NCBI GenBank assembly: GCA_029862935.1 | Contig: JAOTWK010000003.1 | Location: 1 to 35,967 of the forward strand | DNA: 35,967 nt | DNA from: Gemmatimonadota bacterium | GTDB taxonomy: Bacteria > Gemmatimonadota > Gemmatimonadetes > Gemmatimonadales > GWC2-71-9 | Direction: 5' to 3' | Notes under the pieces: model-generated | What the model was told of the DNA's origin: nothing | Databases searched by the model: none | Seen by the model: only the letters and a program-made list of their open reading frames with translations | Part shown: positions 1 through 8,607 of the stretch, in pieces | How positions within the stretch are numbered: position 1 is the stretch's first letter | Layout of the letters: each line of letters begins with the position of its first letter | Program-made: the position numbers and the translations under genes

Positions 1-1025
1 AACGCCTCGTCGGCGGCCCGATCCACTTCCGTCGAGACGTCATCTTCGATTCTCGTGAGCTCCGTCACGTCAACGCCGTCCTGCTTGAGGTACTCCTCGT
101 ACAGTCCAATCGGGTCCCGTTTTCCCCAATACGCAAACGTCTCGGCCGCAATCAAGTCCCGCGCTTCCTGTTCGTCATGGGTCGCGTGCCCCCCCATCCT
201 GAAGGTCTCCGCAGTGAGAATCACGGGACCGTTGCCCTCACGGCAGTGTCGGCCGGCAAAGCGCACAGCAGCGTAGGCATCCAGTACGTTGTTGCCGTCG
301 AACGCAAAGCCGGCGCACCCATACGCGGCATGCACGCCTTCGAAGCTCGACGGACGGTGGTGCTGCTGCACCAACGTGCCAAGGGCAATTTGGTTGTTCT
401 GAATGATGAACACGACAGGAAGCTCGAGTGCTGTTGCCATGCAGAACGCTTCATGCGTCGGTCCAGACTTGACCGAGCCATCGCCGACCCACGTCAAGGC
501 TACACCTGTCTGGCCTCGCATCTTGAAGGCGAGCGCGAGACCAACGGTGACGATGGGGACGTTCCCGATATTGGAGACCGGTTGCAGCACGCGGGTGGAG
601 AAGTCCCCCACGTGTCCATCGCGACCTTTGGACGGCGAATCGTACGTTCCCAAGTATCCTCGTAACATGTCTGCCACGGACATGCCCATCTCGCAACATG
701 CGCCAGCGTTGCGGATCATTGGGGCCACGATATCCGTCGTCCGATCCAGAGCATGGACAGGTCCAATGGTGACCGCCTCTTCGCCGGTCCCAAGCCATGC
801 CTTGGAGATGACACCCTGACGGACCCACCGCTTGAGCATGATGTCGTGAAGCCGACTTCTCAGCATTCCGGCGTAGAGGTCGAGCTTGGCACCACGTTCC
901 AGCGCCGCCACTGCTGCGAGTCGCTCTGCAGAGGCCTCCCAAGCGGCGGGATATGCTGCCACGATCTCGGGATCCGGTTGCCAGTTTACGTATTCGGGCG
1001 GATCGTACGCGGGAAACCGTTTCAT
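1..1025 (-). CDS. 2-oxoacid dehydrogenase E1 component, alpha subunit (partial, 3' end outside window)
   Basis: Thiamine-diphosphate-dependent E1 alpha subunit of a pyruvate or branched-chain 2-oxoacid dehydrogenase complex, which decarboxylates the 2-oxoacid and passes the acyl group to E2 lipoate. The reading frame is open for about 341 codons and runs off the left edge, so the C-terminus is missing. The TPP/Mg motif is visible as GDGSVKSG near residue 180, followed about 25 residues later by QNNQIALGT, the classical GDG-x(~26)-NN signature. The segment GRDGHVGDF before it is typical of E1 alpha. The ATG at 1023-1025 has AGGAAG just upstream. Sequence alone does not separate PdhA, BkdA and AcoA; the long N-terminus before the catalytic core looks more like the branched-chain/pyruvate alpha type. 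The beta subunit and E2 would be expected beyond the left edge. The gene is divergent from the secreted-protein gene at 1100. Confidence 0.9.
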   Translation of the reverse strand, partial: MKRFPAYDPPEYVNWQPDPEIVAAYPAAWEASAERLAAVAALERGAKLDLYAGMLRSRLHDIMLKRWVRQGVISKAWLGTGEEAVTIGPVHALDRTTDIVAPMIRNAGACCEMGMSVADMLRGYLGTYDSPSKGRDGHVGDFSTRVLQPVSNIGNVPIVTVGLALAFKMRGQTGVALTWVGDGSVKSGPTHEAFCMATALELPVVFIIQNNQIALGTLVQQHHRPSSFEGVHAAYGCAGFAFDGNNVLDAYAAVRFAGRHCREGNGPVILTAETFRMGGHATHDEQEARDLIAAETFAYWGKRDPIGLYEEYLKQDGVDVTELTRIEDDVSTEVDRAADEA

Positions 1026-1099
1026 GACTTCCTGTGTTGCCCTCGACGGAGACAGCGCCTAATATCTTCGACCAGTCCATCGGGAGCAAGACAGCGATC

Positions 1100-1972
1100 A
1101 TGAACTGCGACGAGAATCACGCCCCATTCGTCCACGTCAGGCAGTACGCCAAGACGGTAGCTTTTGCAGCGACCCTCATGGCTTCTCCGGTTGCCGCCCT
1201 CGCCGCACAGCAGACCATCGATCCTGTCGCCGACTCGCTGGTGGGTCTCTGGACCGATTCCGTAGGGGGTATGCGCACGTTCGAAGCATTGCGCACTGCC
1301 GAATTCACTGTCACGACGTTCCTGTATGACACCACGACGACCCGACTCAAGCGGGCAAGGCCCCGATACGTCTGGCTCGCCAAGGGCTCATTCGGTGAGG
1401 CAACCCGGGTCGAACGCTGGGAGGGTGATGATTTCATCGTTCAGGGTTTTAACGGTCGAGATCCGGCCTGGGCAGTGATGAACGGGGAGTGGCTCAACGA
1501 CTCGGCCAAAGACGCGAGCGAGGCACTGTACGTGGCACGTGACCTCTTCTATTGGATCGGCCTGCCCTTCAAGCTGCGGGACCCCGGTGTGCACCTCTCG
1601 TATCTTGGCTTGCGCGAGCGACCCGGATCGCCGTGGTCTGGAGAAAGAGACTTCGAACATCGCGCGCCGGATGGCCGGTACCACGCCGTTGCCGTGAGTT
1701 TTGGCGCGGGGGTCGGCGAGCATCAAGATGTCTTCACTTACTACTTCGCGCCGGGCTCTGGCTTTCCGTTGGAAGTCACCTACGTGGAAGAGGGCCGAGA
1801 GAACATCAATCGCCTTCTCTGGGGCCCAACGGCACGATCTGGCGACCTCGCCTTCCCACACGTCACGCGCCGCGACTTCATTACGGCATCGGGCAAGCGC
1901 ACCAAGGCTCTTGTGATCGAGAACGTGACAGTGAATGCGGCGGTGCTGCCAGAGCGGTTCGAGCGACCCTGA
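1100..1972 (+). CDS. Secreted protein of unknown function
   Basis: Encodes about 290 residues starting at the ATG at 1100. An in-frame start at 1034 is possible but would put 22 residues before the signal peptide. The N-terminus has a basic stretch, a hydrophobic core (TVAFAATLMASPVAALA) and a likely signal peptidase I site after ALA, so export is probable. The rest is a soluble domain rich in W, Y and F with alternating beta-like segments. The pattern (GLPFKLRDPGVHLSYLG, then a segment ending in a YYF..GSGFPLE strand) recalls DUF6503/LolA-like periplasmic beta folds, but I cannot assign a family with certainty. No catalytic motif is evident. It is divergent from the E1 alpha gene, with 74 bp between the start codons, and convergent with the kinase gene, whose stop lies 14 bp beyond its end. 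Confidence 0.75.
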   Translation: MNCDENHAPFVHVRQYAKTVAFAATLMASPVAALAAQQTIDPVADSLVGLWTDSVGGMRTFEALRTAEFTVTTFLYDTTTTRLKRARPRYVWLAKGSFGEATRVERWEGDDFIVQGFNGRDPAWAVMNGEWLNDSAKDASEALYVARDLFYWIGLPFKLRDPGVHLSYLGLRERPGSPWSGERDFEHRAPDGRYHAVAVSFGAGVGEHQDVFTYYFAPGSGFPLEVTYVEEGRENINRLLWGPTARSGDLAFPHVTRRDFITASGKRTKALVIENVTVNAAVLPERFERP

Positions 1973-1986
1973 CGCGTCGAGGCGAC

Positions 1987-3063
1987 TTACGCTAGCAGTC
2001 GAAGCAGCGCATCGCGATCGCTGCCTTCGGCCGCCTCGGCAAGTGCCTCCCCGAACGCGTGCGTGGTTGGGAATCGATCTCCCGGATCCGTCGCCATTGA
2101 GTGCATGAGCACTCCCTCGAGCTTCTTCGGGAAATCGGATCGAACCTGACGCAACGGCGTGGGCCTACCGCGGAGTCGGGCAATCATCATCTCCTGCGGT
2201 GTGCGACCTTGGAACGGTAGCTTGCCCGTGAACATCTCATAGCCCACGATCCCCAGCGCATAGACGTCGCTTCGCGCATCCAGGAGTTTTCCACGGATCT
2301 GCTCAGGGCTCATGAACTCCGGCGTGCCCAGGATGATCCCCGTAGCAGTGAGTTTGGCAACGTTCGGCGAGGCGCGGTTCTCTTTGGCAAGCCCAAAATC
2401 CATGACAATCGCTCGTTCGCGACCAGATGGATCCTGCACGAGCATGATGTTCTCGGGCTTGAGGTCACGATGCACGATGTTGAGTTGATGAGCATGATGA
2501 AGACCAGCACAGCACTGTACGAGGATCTCGACGCCTTGAAGGGGATCCATGGGTCCCTGCTGGACCTCACGATCGGACAGGAGCTGTCCGCGGAGGTACG
2601 GCATGACGAGATAGATCAGGCCGTCTTCCGTCTCGCCGAGCCGCTGAATCCGACACGCATTCGGGTGGTCGAGGCGCATCGCAAGCCCGGCCTCTCGGCG
2701 CAGGCGTTCGACGGCACTCTGGTCCTTGCCCAATTTCGGGAGGAGCACCTTGATCGCCACAGACTGACCGGTCGTGCGATCGCGGGCTTCATACACGAAC
2801 GCCATCCCACCCTCGCCCAGCTTGCGCAGGATTTCGTATCGCTTGTCGAGAATCTGGTCCGTGAGGTTCCCGGCCCTGCTCATGCTGGGACCGGCTTTCG
2901 GCGCCCCGGCCTTCCGCACCAGGGTCTTTTGTCCGGGCTTGGGTGTGGTCGAAATCGGTTTGCCACCCGTCCCGCCGACATCCACCAAGGGACTGCCATC
3001 CTTGGGACAGAAACGGGCATCCCCCGCATACACCGTCTTACATCTCGGGCATCGGCGACTCAT
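1987..3063 (-). CDS. Zinc-ribbon Ser/Thr protein kinase (Hanks type), cytosolic
   Basis: A 358-residue eukaryotic-like kinase. The N-terminus carries a small zinc-ribbon-like motif (C5, C8, C19 and the CPKDG turn), then a flexible Gly/Pro/Lys linker to about residue 60. The kinase domain follows: glycine loop GEGGMAFV at 83-90, ATP-binding Lys105, catalytic loop HRDLKPEN at 178-185, DFG at 202-204 and the activation-segment SPE at 232-234. All catalytic residues are present, so it should be active. No transmembrane segment or extracellular sensor is seen, so input probably comes through the zinc ribbon or a partner. Its ATG overlaps the stop of the upstream GGDEF gene by 4 nt (ATGA), implying translational coupling. 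Co-transcription suggests that the kinase and the diguanylate cyclase work in one signalling circuit; that is inference. Confidence 0.93.
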   Translation of the reverse strand: MSRRCPRCKTVYAGDARFCPKDGSPLVDVGGTGGKPISTTPKPGQKTLVRKAGAPKAGPSMSRAGNLTDQILDKRYEILRKLGEGGMAFVYEARDRTTGQSVAIKVLLPKLGKDQSAVERLRREAGLAMRLDHPNACRIQRLGETEDGLIYLVMPYLRGQLLSDREVQQGPMDPLQGVEILVQCCAGLHHAHQLNIVHRDLKPENIMLVQDPSGRERAIVMDFGLAKENRASPNVAKLTATGIILGTPEFMSPEQIRGKLLDARSDVYALGIVGYEMFTGKLPFQGRTPQEMMIARLRGRPTPLRQVRSDFPKKLEGVLMHSMATDPGDRFPTTHAFGEALAEAAEGSDRDALLRLLA

Positions 3064-4517
3064 GACCGCACCAAGTTGCGTCCATCGCGCTTCGAACGGT
3101 AGAGCGCCGCATCCACCCGGGCCAGCACCTCTTCGGCGTCGACGTGCTCCTCGCTCTTGATCGTGGCAACGCCGACCGAAGCGGTAAGGGATAGGGGCTC
3201 GCTCTCCGGGGTAAAGTTATGTGTCGCGATGCCTTCCCGGATCCGCTCTGCCAACGCCATGGCGCCGGCGTGCGCGGTCTCCGGCAACAGCATCACGAAC
3301 TCCTCTCCACCGTACCGCGCGACCACGTCGACCGCTCGAAGCTCCTTGCGAAGGAGACCCGCGACTTGCTGCAACACGTCGTCACCGGTGAGGTGGCCGC
3401 GAGTGTCATTCACCTGTTTGAAGTGGTCCAGGTCCACCATCAAGATGCTGAGGGCCAACTCGTAGCGGTCCGCACGCTCGAGCTCGGACTGGAGATGCTC
3501 GGTGAGTGCCCGGCGGTTCATACATCCCGTGAGCGGATCCGTCCGGGAGAGGAGTTGGTATCGCTCCTTGGCCGACTGCGCACTCTGCAGCGCGTAAGCT
3601 TTCTCGATGACGCTGACAGCAGTACGCACGACCTTCTCAGCAAGGGCGCAATCCTCGGGCGTGAGCCGTGGCTGACCTTCTACGGTGCGGAGAAAGAACA
3701 CGCCAGTTTCGCCACTACTCATTCCGAATGGCACGGCAATCACGGAGCGAGTGGTGACCTCGACGCCGTCCCGATCCCAATTCTCACGCACCATCGCGTA
3801 CAACGGATCCGATCCGACGTCGGCGACGAGGACGGGGCGGTTCCGTTCGAGCGCACGGAGGACCTCGGGATACCGACTCAACTGTACCTGGAGACTGGAA
3901 AGCGATGGATTCTCCGCGGCCACCACGACGGTTCCAACGGTACCCCCCGCCCGCGCCAGGATCATCGAGCACCGTTGCACCTTGAGTGCGCTCGCGACAC
4001 GGTGGGTGAGAACGCGGTAGATACCTTCGGGCGCGAACGCTTCGGTCACCTCTCGCAGGATATCCAACATCTCTGCGTGTACGGCGGCTTCGCCGGCCCG
4101 CTGCTGGGCTTCTGACCGCGCTTCCCGAAGCGCCCGGCTCGCCCGGAGCTGCGCCTCAACCCGGGCAGCGAGCTCTTCGGTACGAAACGGCTTCGCGATG
4201 AAATCCGAAGCCCCAAGCCCCAATGCGCTCACAGTGGCCTCTTCGGGAGCTAAGACGGAAATCATGAGCACGGGAAGATCACGCCAGCGATCATCCGCTT
4301 TGACCTTCTTGAGGATTTGCAGGCCGTCTTCGTCCGGCATCAGAATGTCGAGCATGAGAAGATCCGGGCGCTCGCGTTCCAGTGTCGGCAGGACGTCTCT
4401 GCTCTCCTGCACCTGCACGACCTGATACCCACGCCGCTCCAGGGCAAGGGCCAGCGTGGTCAGCGTCGTGCGATCGTCATCCGCGACCAGGATCTTGGGA
4501 GAGGTCGTGGTCATCAT
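3060..4517 (-). CDS. Response regulator diguanylate cyclase (REC-GAF-GGDEF)
   Basis: A 485-residue protein that should make c-di-GMP from two GTP. The receiver domain (1-125) has the acidic cluster DDD at 13-15, phospho-acceptor Asp57 and Lys109. A helical linker (125-150) leads to a GAF-like domain (about 150-310). The GGDEF domain (about 325-485) has the active-site motif GGEEF at 403-407. An RxxD product-inhibition site (R394-D397) lies exactly five residues before it, so both activity and feedback inhibition are predicted. No histidine kinase is adjacent, so the source of phosphate is unknown. Two ATGs in tandem (4517 and 4514) are possible starts; upstream AGAGG lies 3 nt before the second. 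The gene sits 9 bp after the threonine dehydratase stop and overlaps the kinase gene by 4 nt. Confidence 0.95.
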   Translation of the reverse strand: MMTTTSPKILVADDDRTTLTTLALALERRGYQVVQVQESRDVLPTLERERPDLLMLDILMPDEDGLQILKKVKADDRWRDLPVLMISVLAPEEATVSALGLGASDFIAKPFRTEELAARVEAQLRASRALREARSEAQQRAGEAAVHAEMLDILREVTEAFAPEGIYRVLTHRVASALKVQRCSMILARAGGTVGTVVVAAENPSLSSLQVQLSRYPEVLRALERNRPVLVADVGSDPLYAMVRENWDRDGVEVTTRSVIAVPFGMSSGETGVFFLRTVEGQPRLTPEDCALAEKVVRTAVSVIEKAYALQSAQSAKERYQLLSRTDPLTGCMNRRALTEHLQSELERADRYELALSILMVDLDHFKQVNDTRGHLTGDDVLQQVAGLLRKELRAVDVVARYGGEEFVMLLPETAHAGAMALAERIREGIATHNFTPESEPLSLTASVGVATIKSEEHVDAEEVLARVDAALYRSKRDGRNLVRS

Positions 4518-4526
4518 CCTCTGCCG

Positions 4527-5492
4527 TCACTCATGGCTCAGTGCCTCGATCGCCCCAACATCCATGTTCCCTCCGCTCACAACGAGGACGAGTGGACCCT
4601 CCGGGCGGAGCACTCCGGATCGGAGCGCCGCCGTGGTTGCCGCACCTGACGGCTCCGCCAATACCTGTTCGTGGTGGTACAACCACACTGCCGCCTCGGC
4701 AATCGCCCGGTCGGATACCTTGACGGCATCCACGAGCTCAGCGACGTGGCTGAAGGTAACCCTCCCGACGGCGAGAGGCAGCAAGCCGTCCGCGATGCTA
4801 CTCGTGCGGTTGAGGCGGACGGGCTGGCCGGCAGCGAGCGCGGCGTTCAGGGCCGACGCACCTTCCGGCTCGACCCCGGTCACCCGAGCGGATGGACGAA
4901 GCGCGGCAGTTGCGGTGGCGATCCCCGCGATCAGGCCGCCGCCACCCACGGGGACGGCGATGTGCGCGACCTCGGGCAGCGCCTCCACAATCTCAAGCCC
5001 GACCGTGCCTTGGCCAGCAATGATGTGTGGATGGTCAAACGGCGGGATCGGGGTGAACCCCTCAGACTCGACGAGCTCCATGGCGCGCCCAAACCGATCT
5101 TCTGAGGTCATTCCGGCAAGGAGCACCTCACCACCCCAACGTCGTACACCATCGATCTTGTGTTGCGGGGCAGTCTCCGGCATGACCACGACCGCCCGGA
5201 TTTGCAGTCGCTGGGCGGCGAAGGCGACCGCTTGTCCGTGATTGCCACTGGAGTACGTCACGACGCCCCGCCGGCGGGCGGCGGGCTCAAGATGTCGTGC
5301 GAACGTCCAAGCGCCCCGGAGCTTGAACGCCCCAGTCGGCTGCAGATTCTCGAGCTTGAGGTATACGGGAACGCCGGCGACCGAGGTCAGGCTCGGAACC
5401 AGTCGAAGGGGTGTACGAACCGCCACCCCTTCGATTCCCTGAGCCGCGTCACGAATATCGTCGAGCGTGACGCGGGGGCCTGCCCTACCCAA
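4527..5492 (-). CDS. Threonine ammonia-lyase (threonine/serine dehydratase), short catalytic form
   Basis: PLP fold-type II enzyme converting threonine to 2-oxobutanoate and ammonia, with serine as a likely second substrate. The PLP Lys57 lies in QPTGAFKLRG, the cofactor/substrate-binding SSGNHGQ at 81-87, and the phosphate-binding glycine loop GGGG at 183-186. At 321 residues it has only the catalytic domain and lacks the C-terminal ACT-like regulatory region of biosynthetic IlvA, so it is a TdcB-like or unregulated form. The start is a TTG placed immediately after the TAG stop of gyrA (TAGTTG, no intergenic base). An AAGGAG sequence inside the gyrA 3' end lies about 12 nt upstream. No ATG or GTG alternative fits before the conserved N-terminus, so translation probably depends on gyrA read-out. 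Confidence 0.92.
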   Translation of the reverse strand: MGRAGPRVTLDDIRDAAQGIEGVAVRTPLRLVPSLTSVAGVPVYLKLENLQPTGAFKLRGAWTFARHLEPAARRRGVVTYSSGNHGQAVAFAAQRLQIRAVVVMPETAPQHKIDGVRRWGGEVLLAGMTSEDRFGRAMELVESEGFTPIPPFDHPHIIAGQGTVGLEIVEALPEVAHIAVPVGGGGLIAGIATATAALRPSARVTGVEPEGASALNAALAAGQPVRLNRTSSIADGLLPLAVGRVTFSHVAELVDAVKVSDRAIAEAAVWLYHHEQVLAEPSGAATTAALRSGVLRPEGPLVLVVSGGNMDVGAIEALSHE

Positions 5493-8003
5493 CTAGATCT
5501 CCATCTCCTTTTGGTCCCGACCCGGGACGACGACCTGCGCCTCCGTGCTCTCTTCGACCACCTCGGCATCGTCTTCCCGCACGACGCGCGCAACATCCAC
5601 CACTGCGTCACCGGGATCGAGATTCATGATCTTGACGCCCTGGGTATTGCGGCCGATGACACGAATCCCCTCCACCGGCAATCGGATGATCACGCCGTGC
5701 CGCGTGACCAGCATGAGCTCGTCGTTGGGCAGTACTTCTTTGAGCGCCACGACCGCGCCCGTCTTCTCCGTGCGTTTCAGGGTGATGATACCCTTGCCAC
5801 CACGCTTCTGGAGTCGGTAGTCCGACAGCTCGGAGCGCTTTCCCATGCCGCGCTCCGACACGACCAACAGAGTGGCGTCCCGCCGTATGACTACCATGCC
5901 AATCAACCGGTCGTCCGCTTCCAACTGGATACCGCGCACCCCGCTCGTGGAACGTCCCATCTTGCGCGCGTCCTTCTCACTGAACCGGATGCTCATCCCA
6001 CTGCTAGTCGCGAGCACGATGTCGTTGGTTCCGTCGGTGACCTGAACATCGATCAACTCGTCGTTGTTCTCGATGTTGATGGCCTTGATGCCGCTCGAGC
6101 GCGGGTTGCCGAAGGCCGAAAGCACCGTCTTCTTCACAACTCCCTTCGCCGTCGCAAACATCAAGCAGTGCTGATCGCTGAACGCCCGCACCGTCACAAA
6201 AGCGGCGATACCCTCGCCAGCTCCGACCTGGATGAGGTTGATGACGGGCTTACCCCGCGCGGCGCGTCCTCCCTGCGGGATGTCGTACACCTTCAGCCAG
6301 TACACCTGTCCCCGGTCGGTGAAGAACAGGACGTAGTCGTGGGTCGACGCAATGAACAGATGCTCGACCCAGTCGTCCTCTTTGGTGCCCATCCCGTTCA
6401 GACCACGCCCGCCGCGGCGCTGTCGCCGATAGGTGGTAACCGGAATGCGCTTGATATAGCCTGAGTGAGAGATCGTGACGACCATATCTTCTTCGGCGAT
6501 CAGGTCTTCCACGGAGAAGTCTCCCACGTCGGCGATGATCTCCGTCCTGCGCGCATCACCGTATTTCTTCACCAGCTCATCCAGCTCGCTCTTGACGATG
6601 CCCATCCGCTTCGTTCTCGACGCGAGGATGGCTTTCAGTGTCTTGATCAGCGAGTGTACCTCAGCGAGCTCCGCGTCGAGTTTGTCGATTTCCAGCGCGG
6701 TCAGTCGCGCCAGCCGCATGTTGAGAATGGCCTCGCTCTGCTTTTCCGACAGCGCAAACTGCCTGCGCAACGCCGCATCTGCCGAGGGTACGTCTTTGGC
6801 TTTGCGGATGATCTTGACGACTTCGTCGATGTTGTCTACGGCGATCTTGAGCCCTTCGAGAATGTGCTCACGAGCCTGCGCCTGCTCGAGGTCACATTCA
6901 GTTCGCTTGGTGATGACCTCGTGTCGATGATCGACGAAGGGCTGCAGCAGCTCTTTCAGGTTCATGACACGGGGCTGTCCGTCGACCAGCGCCAACATGA
7001 TCGCCCCGAACGTCGTTTGCATTTGTGTGTGCTTGAACAGCTGGTTCAGTACGATCGTGGGGTTCGCGTCGCGCTTGAGCTCGATCACTAGGCGCATGCC
7101 GTCGCGGTCAGACTCGTCACGCAGATCGGAAATATCCGCGATCTTCTTGAGCCGCACCCGTTCGGCGATTTGCTCGACCAGCCGCGATTTGTTCACCATG
7201 AACGGGATTTCGGTCACCACAATCTGCGTCTTGCCCGTGGACTCCCGTTCTTCCACCTGCGCCCGGGCCCGCATCACAATCCTCCCTCGCCCCGTTTCGT
7301 AGCACTCCTTGATCCCGTCACGGCCATAGATGAACCCGCCGGTCGGAAAATCCGGTCCGACAACGTGCTTGCGGAGATCGTCAATGCTGCACTCTGGATG
7401 GTCGATGATGTGCTTCAGCGCCGCGGCGACTTCCTGCAGATTGTGCGGTGGGATGTTCGTTGCCATCCCAACGGCAATGCCGGATGACCCGTTGATCAGA
7501 AGATTCGGGAGCTTCGACGGCAGGACCGTGGGTTCTTCGAGTCGGTCGTCGAAATTGGGAATGAACGAGACCGTGTTCTTCCCAATGTCTTCGAGCATCG
7601 CCACGGCCAACGGGGTGAGCCGGGCTTCGGTGTACCGATAGGCTGCCGCGCTGTCACCGTCGACCGACCCGAAGTTCCCCTGTCCGTCAACCAGCGGATA
7701 CCGGAGCGAGAAGCTCTGGACCATGCGGACGAGAGAGTCGTACACCGTCGTGTCGCCATGGGGGTGATACTTGCCGAGGACATCCCCGACGACGGTCGCG
7801 CTCTTCTTGTGCGGCCTGCCCGGTTGCAGACCCAACTCGTGCATCGCGTACAGAATGCGACGGTGTACGGGCTTCAATCCGTCTCGCACGTCCGGCAGAG
7901 CGCGTTGGACAATCACGCTCATCGAGTAGTCGATGAACGACTCCTTCATCTCGTCTTCGATGAGGCGTGGGAGAATGCGTTCGCGTTGGTTGGGTGCAGT
8001 CAT
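5493..8003 (-). CDS. gyrA: DNA gyrase subunit A
   Basis: An 836-residue type IIA topoisomerase A subunit that cleaves and religates DNA and, with GyrB, introduces negative supercoils. The catalytic tyrosine is Tyr124 in AYRYTEARL. The quinolone-resistance region reads [11 protein letters not shown] (80-90), with Thr85 at the E. coli Ser83 position and Asp89 at the Asp87 position. Thr here is a natural variant in several phyla, so resistance is not implied. The GyrA box QRRGGRG near residue 527 identifies a gyrase rather than topoisomerase IV. Six beta-pinwheel repeats follow, and an acidic tail ends the protein. The ATG at 8003 has no clear Shine-Dalgarno and a TATAAT box only 14 nt upstream. 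gyrB is not in the window. It heads a group with the threonine dehydratase, the diguanylate cyclase and the kinase. Confidence 0.98.
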   Translation of the reverse strand: MTAPNQRERILPRLIEDEMKESFIDYSMSVIVQRALPDVRDGLKPVHRRILYAMHELGLQPGRPHKKSATVVGDVLGKYHPHGDTTVYDSLVRMVQSFSLRYPLVDGQGNFGSVDGDSAAAYRYTEARLTPLAVAMLEDIGKNTVSFIPNFDDRLEEPTVLPSKLPNLLINGSSGIAVGMATNIPPHNLQEVAAALKHIIDHPECSIDDLRKHVVGPDFPTGGFIYGRDGIKECYETGRGRIVMRARAQVEERESTGKTQIVVTEIPFMVNKSRLVEQIAERVRLKKIADISDLRDESDRDGMRLVIELKRDANPTIVLNQLFKHTQMQTTFGAIMLALVDGQPRVMNLKELLQPFVDHRHEVITKRTECDLEQAQAREHILEGLKIAVDNIDEVVKIIRKAKDVPSADAALRRQFALSEKQSEAILNMRLARLTALEIDKLDAELAEVHSLIKTLKAILASRTKRMGIVKSELDELVKKYGDARRTEIIADVGDFSVEDLIAEEDMVVTISHSGYIKRIPVTTYRRQRRGGRGLNGMGTKEDDWVEHLFIASTHDYVLFFTDRGQVYWLKVYDIPQGGRAARGKPVINLIQVGAGEGIAAFVTVRAFSDQHCLMFATAKGVVKKTVLSAFGNPRSSGIKAINIENNDELIDVQVTDGTNDIVLATSSGMSIRFSEKDARKMGRSTSGVRGIQLEADDRLIGMVVIRRDATLLVVSERGMGKRSELSDYRLQKRGGKGIITLKRTEKTGAVVALKEVLPNDELMLVTRHGVIIRLPVEGIRVIGRNTQGVKIMNLDPGDAVVDVARVVREDDAEVVEESTEAQVVVPGRDQKEMEI

Positions 8004-8017
8004 GGTGACTCGGGCTG

Positions 8018-8023
8018 ATTATA
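8018..8023 (-). promoter_or_regulatory. Candidate -10 box of the gyrA promoter
   Basis: Read on the minus strand this is a perfect TATAAT. It lies 14 nt before the gyrA ATG, which would put the transcription start within about 5-9 nt of the start codon. No good -35 hexamer is visible 16-18 nt further upstream (the region is GC-rich), so the promoter assignment is tentative. Confidence 0.4.
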
Positions 8024-8025
8024 CG

Positions 8026-8049
8026 AAAAAAGGGGCCGCGACCGACCCC
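8026..8049 (-). terminator. Candidate Rho-independent terminator upstream of gyrA
   Basis: On the minus strand, GGGGTC and GGCCCC can pair (six pairs including one G-U) across a short loop, and a run of six T follows immediately. It would end minus-strand transcription arriving from the dehydrogenase side and isolate the gyrA promoter just downstream of it. The stem is short, so efficiency is uncertain. Confidence 0.4.
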
Positions 8050-8323
8050 ACACGAGGTCTGTCTAATATACCGATTTCAAGGGGTGAAATCAATGGCCCG
8101 ATGGAGCCGTAAATCTTTGTTCGACAAACGTTTAAAGCTACTCGCTGCCACTCGATCAACCGTTGCGGCCCCGCAAGCCACTTGCCGCTTCACGAGGCGG
8201 CTCGTGCAACCATCATCCGGGTGGGCGCATCTAATCGGGTGAGCCTCAACGCGCCGATGACGCAGCCCGCGAATCTCCGAGCGCGGCGATACGTAGTGTC
8301 GAAGGAATGAAGGAGCGACAACA
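8050..8323. other. Non-coding stretch upstream of the possible small gene
   Basis: No convincing gene on either strand. Short overlapping frames on the minus strand (8077-8470) lack ribosome-binding sites and protein-like composition. A small TTTGT-TCG-ACAAA inverted repeat lies near 8118-8130. I see no tRNA-like cloverleaf. The right end contains the Shine-Dalgarno of the small frame at 8324. Confidence 0.5.
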
Positions 8324-8569
8324 ATGGCACACGCAGCCGTAATGGTTCCCTGGGCAGTGACAGGTGCTCGCCCCACGACACCTCCCCAGACGTCGTACGT
8401 CGGAGGGTCGTCGGGCGCGCGCGCAGTTCGCACACGTCGGGGGTTTGCGCTGTTCAATGATACGGGTCACTACGTCGGCGCTATCGAGGCTTCGGTAGGC
8501 TACGTGACGTTCGGTCCAGGCGCGGGGACGGTTCTCCTACAACGCTCGAGTCACCGGGGCGCCGGCTGA
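8324..8569 (+). CDS. Possible small protein of unknown function (81 aa)
   Basis: A short frame that stands out because AAGGAG (8310-8315) lies 8 nt before its ATG, an ideal ribosome-binding site in a region with no other gene. The product has an N-terminal half rich in Gly, Pro, Ser and Thr. The C-terminal half has alternating hydrophobic residues (RGFALFNDTGHYVGAIEA, then YVTFGPGAGTVLLQRS) that look like three or four beta strands. No signal peptide, membrane segment or family motif is recognised. It is transcribed towards the convergent dehydrogenase gene, whose stop lies 38 bp beyond its own. It could still be a chance frame; the ribosome-binding site and the lack of any competing gene are the main arguments for it. 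Confidence 0.42.
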   Translation: MAHAAVMVPWAVTGARPTTPPQTSYVGGSSGARAVRTRRGFALFNDTGHYVGAIEASVGYVTFGPGAGTVLLQRSSHRGAG

Positions 8570-8607
8570 CGGGCGTCACCTCCGCCGACACCATCCCCGC
8601 TGCACAC

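Noticed and set aside
451..1101. A 216-codon minus-strand frame overlapping the E1 alpha gene
   Set aside because: The E1 alpha frame in the same region has clear TPP motifs; this frame has none.
5160..6464. A 434-codon open frame on the plus strand opposite gyrA and the threonine dehydratase
   Set aside because: It lies antisense to two well-supported genes and has no domain or ribosome-binding site; long antisense frames are common in GC-rich DNA.
7740..7770. Thr at the E. coli GyrA Ser83 position as quinolone resistance
   Set aside because: Thr is a natural residue there in several bacterial lineages and Asp89 is intact, so resistance cannot be inferred.
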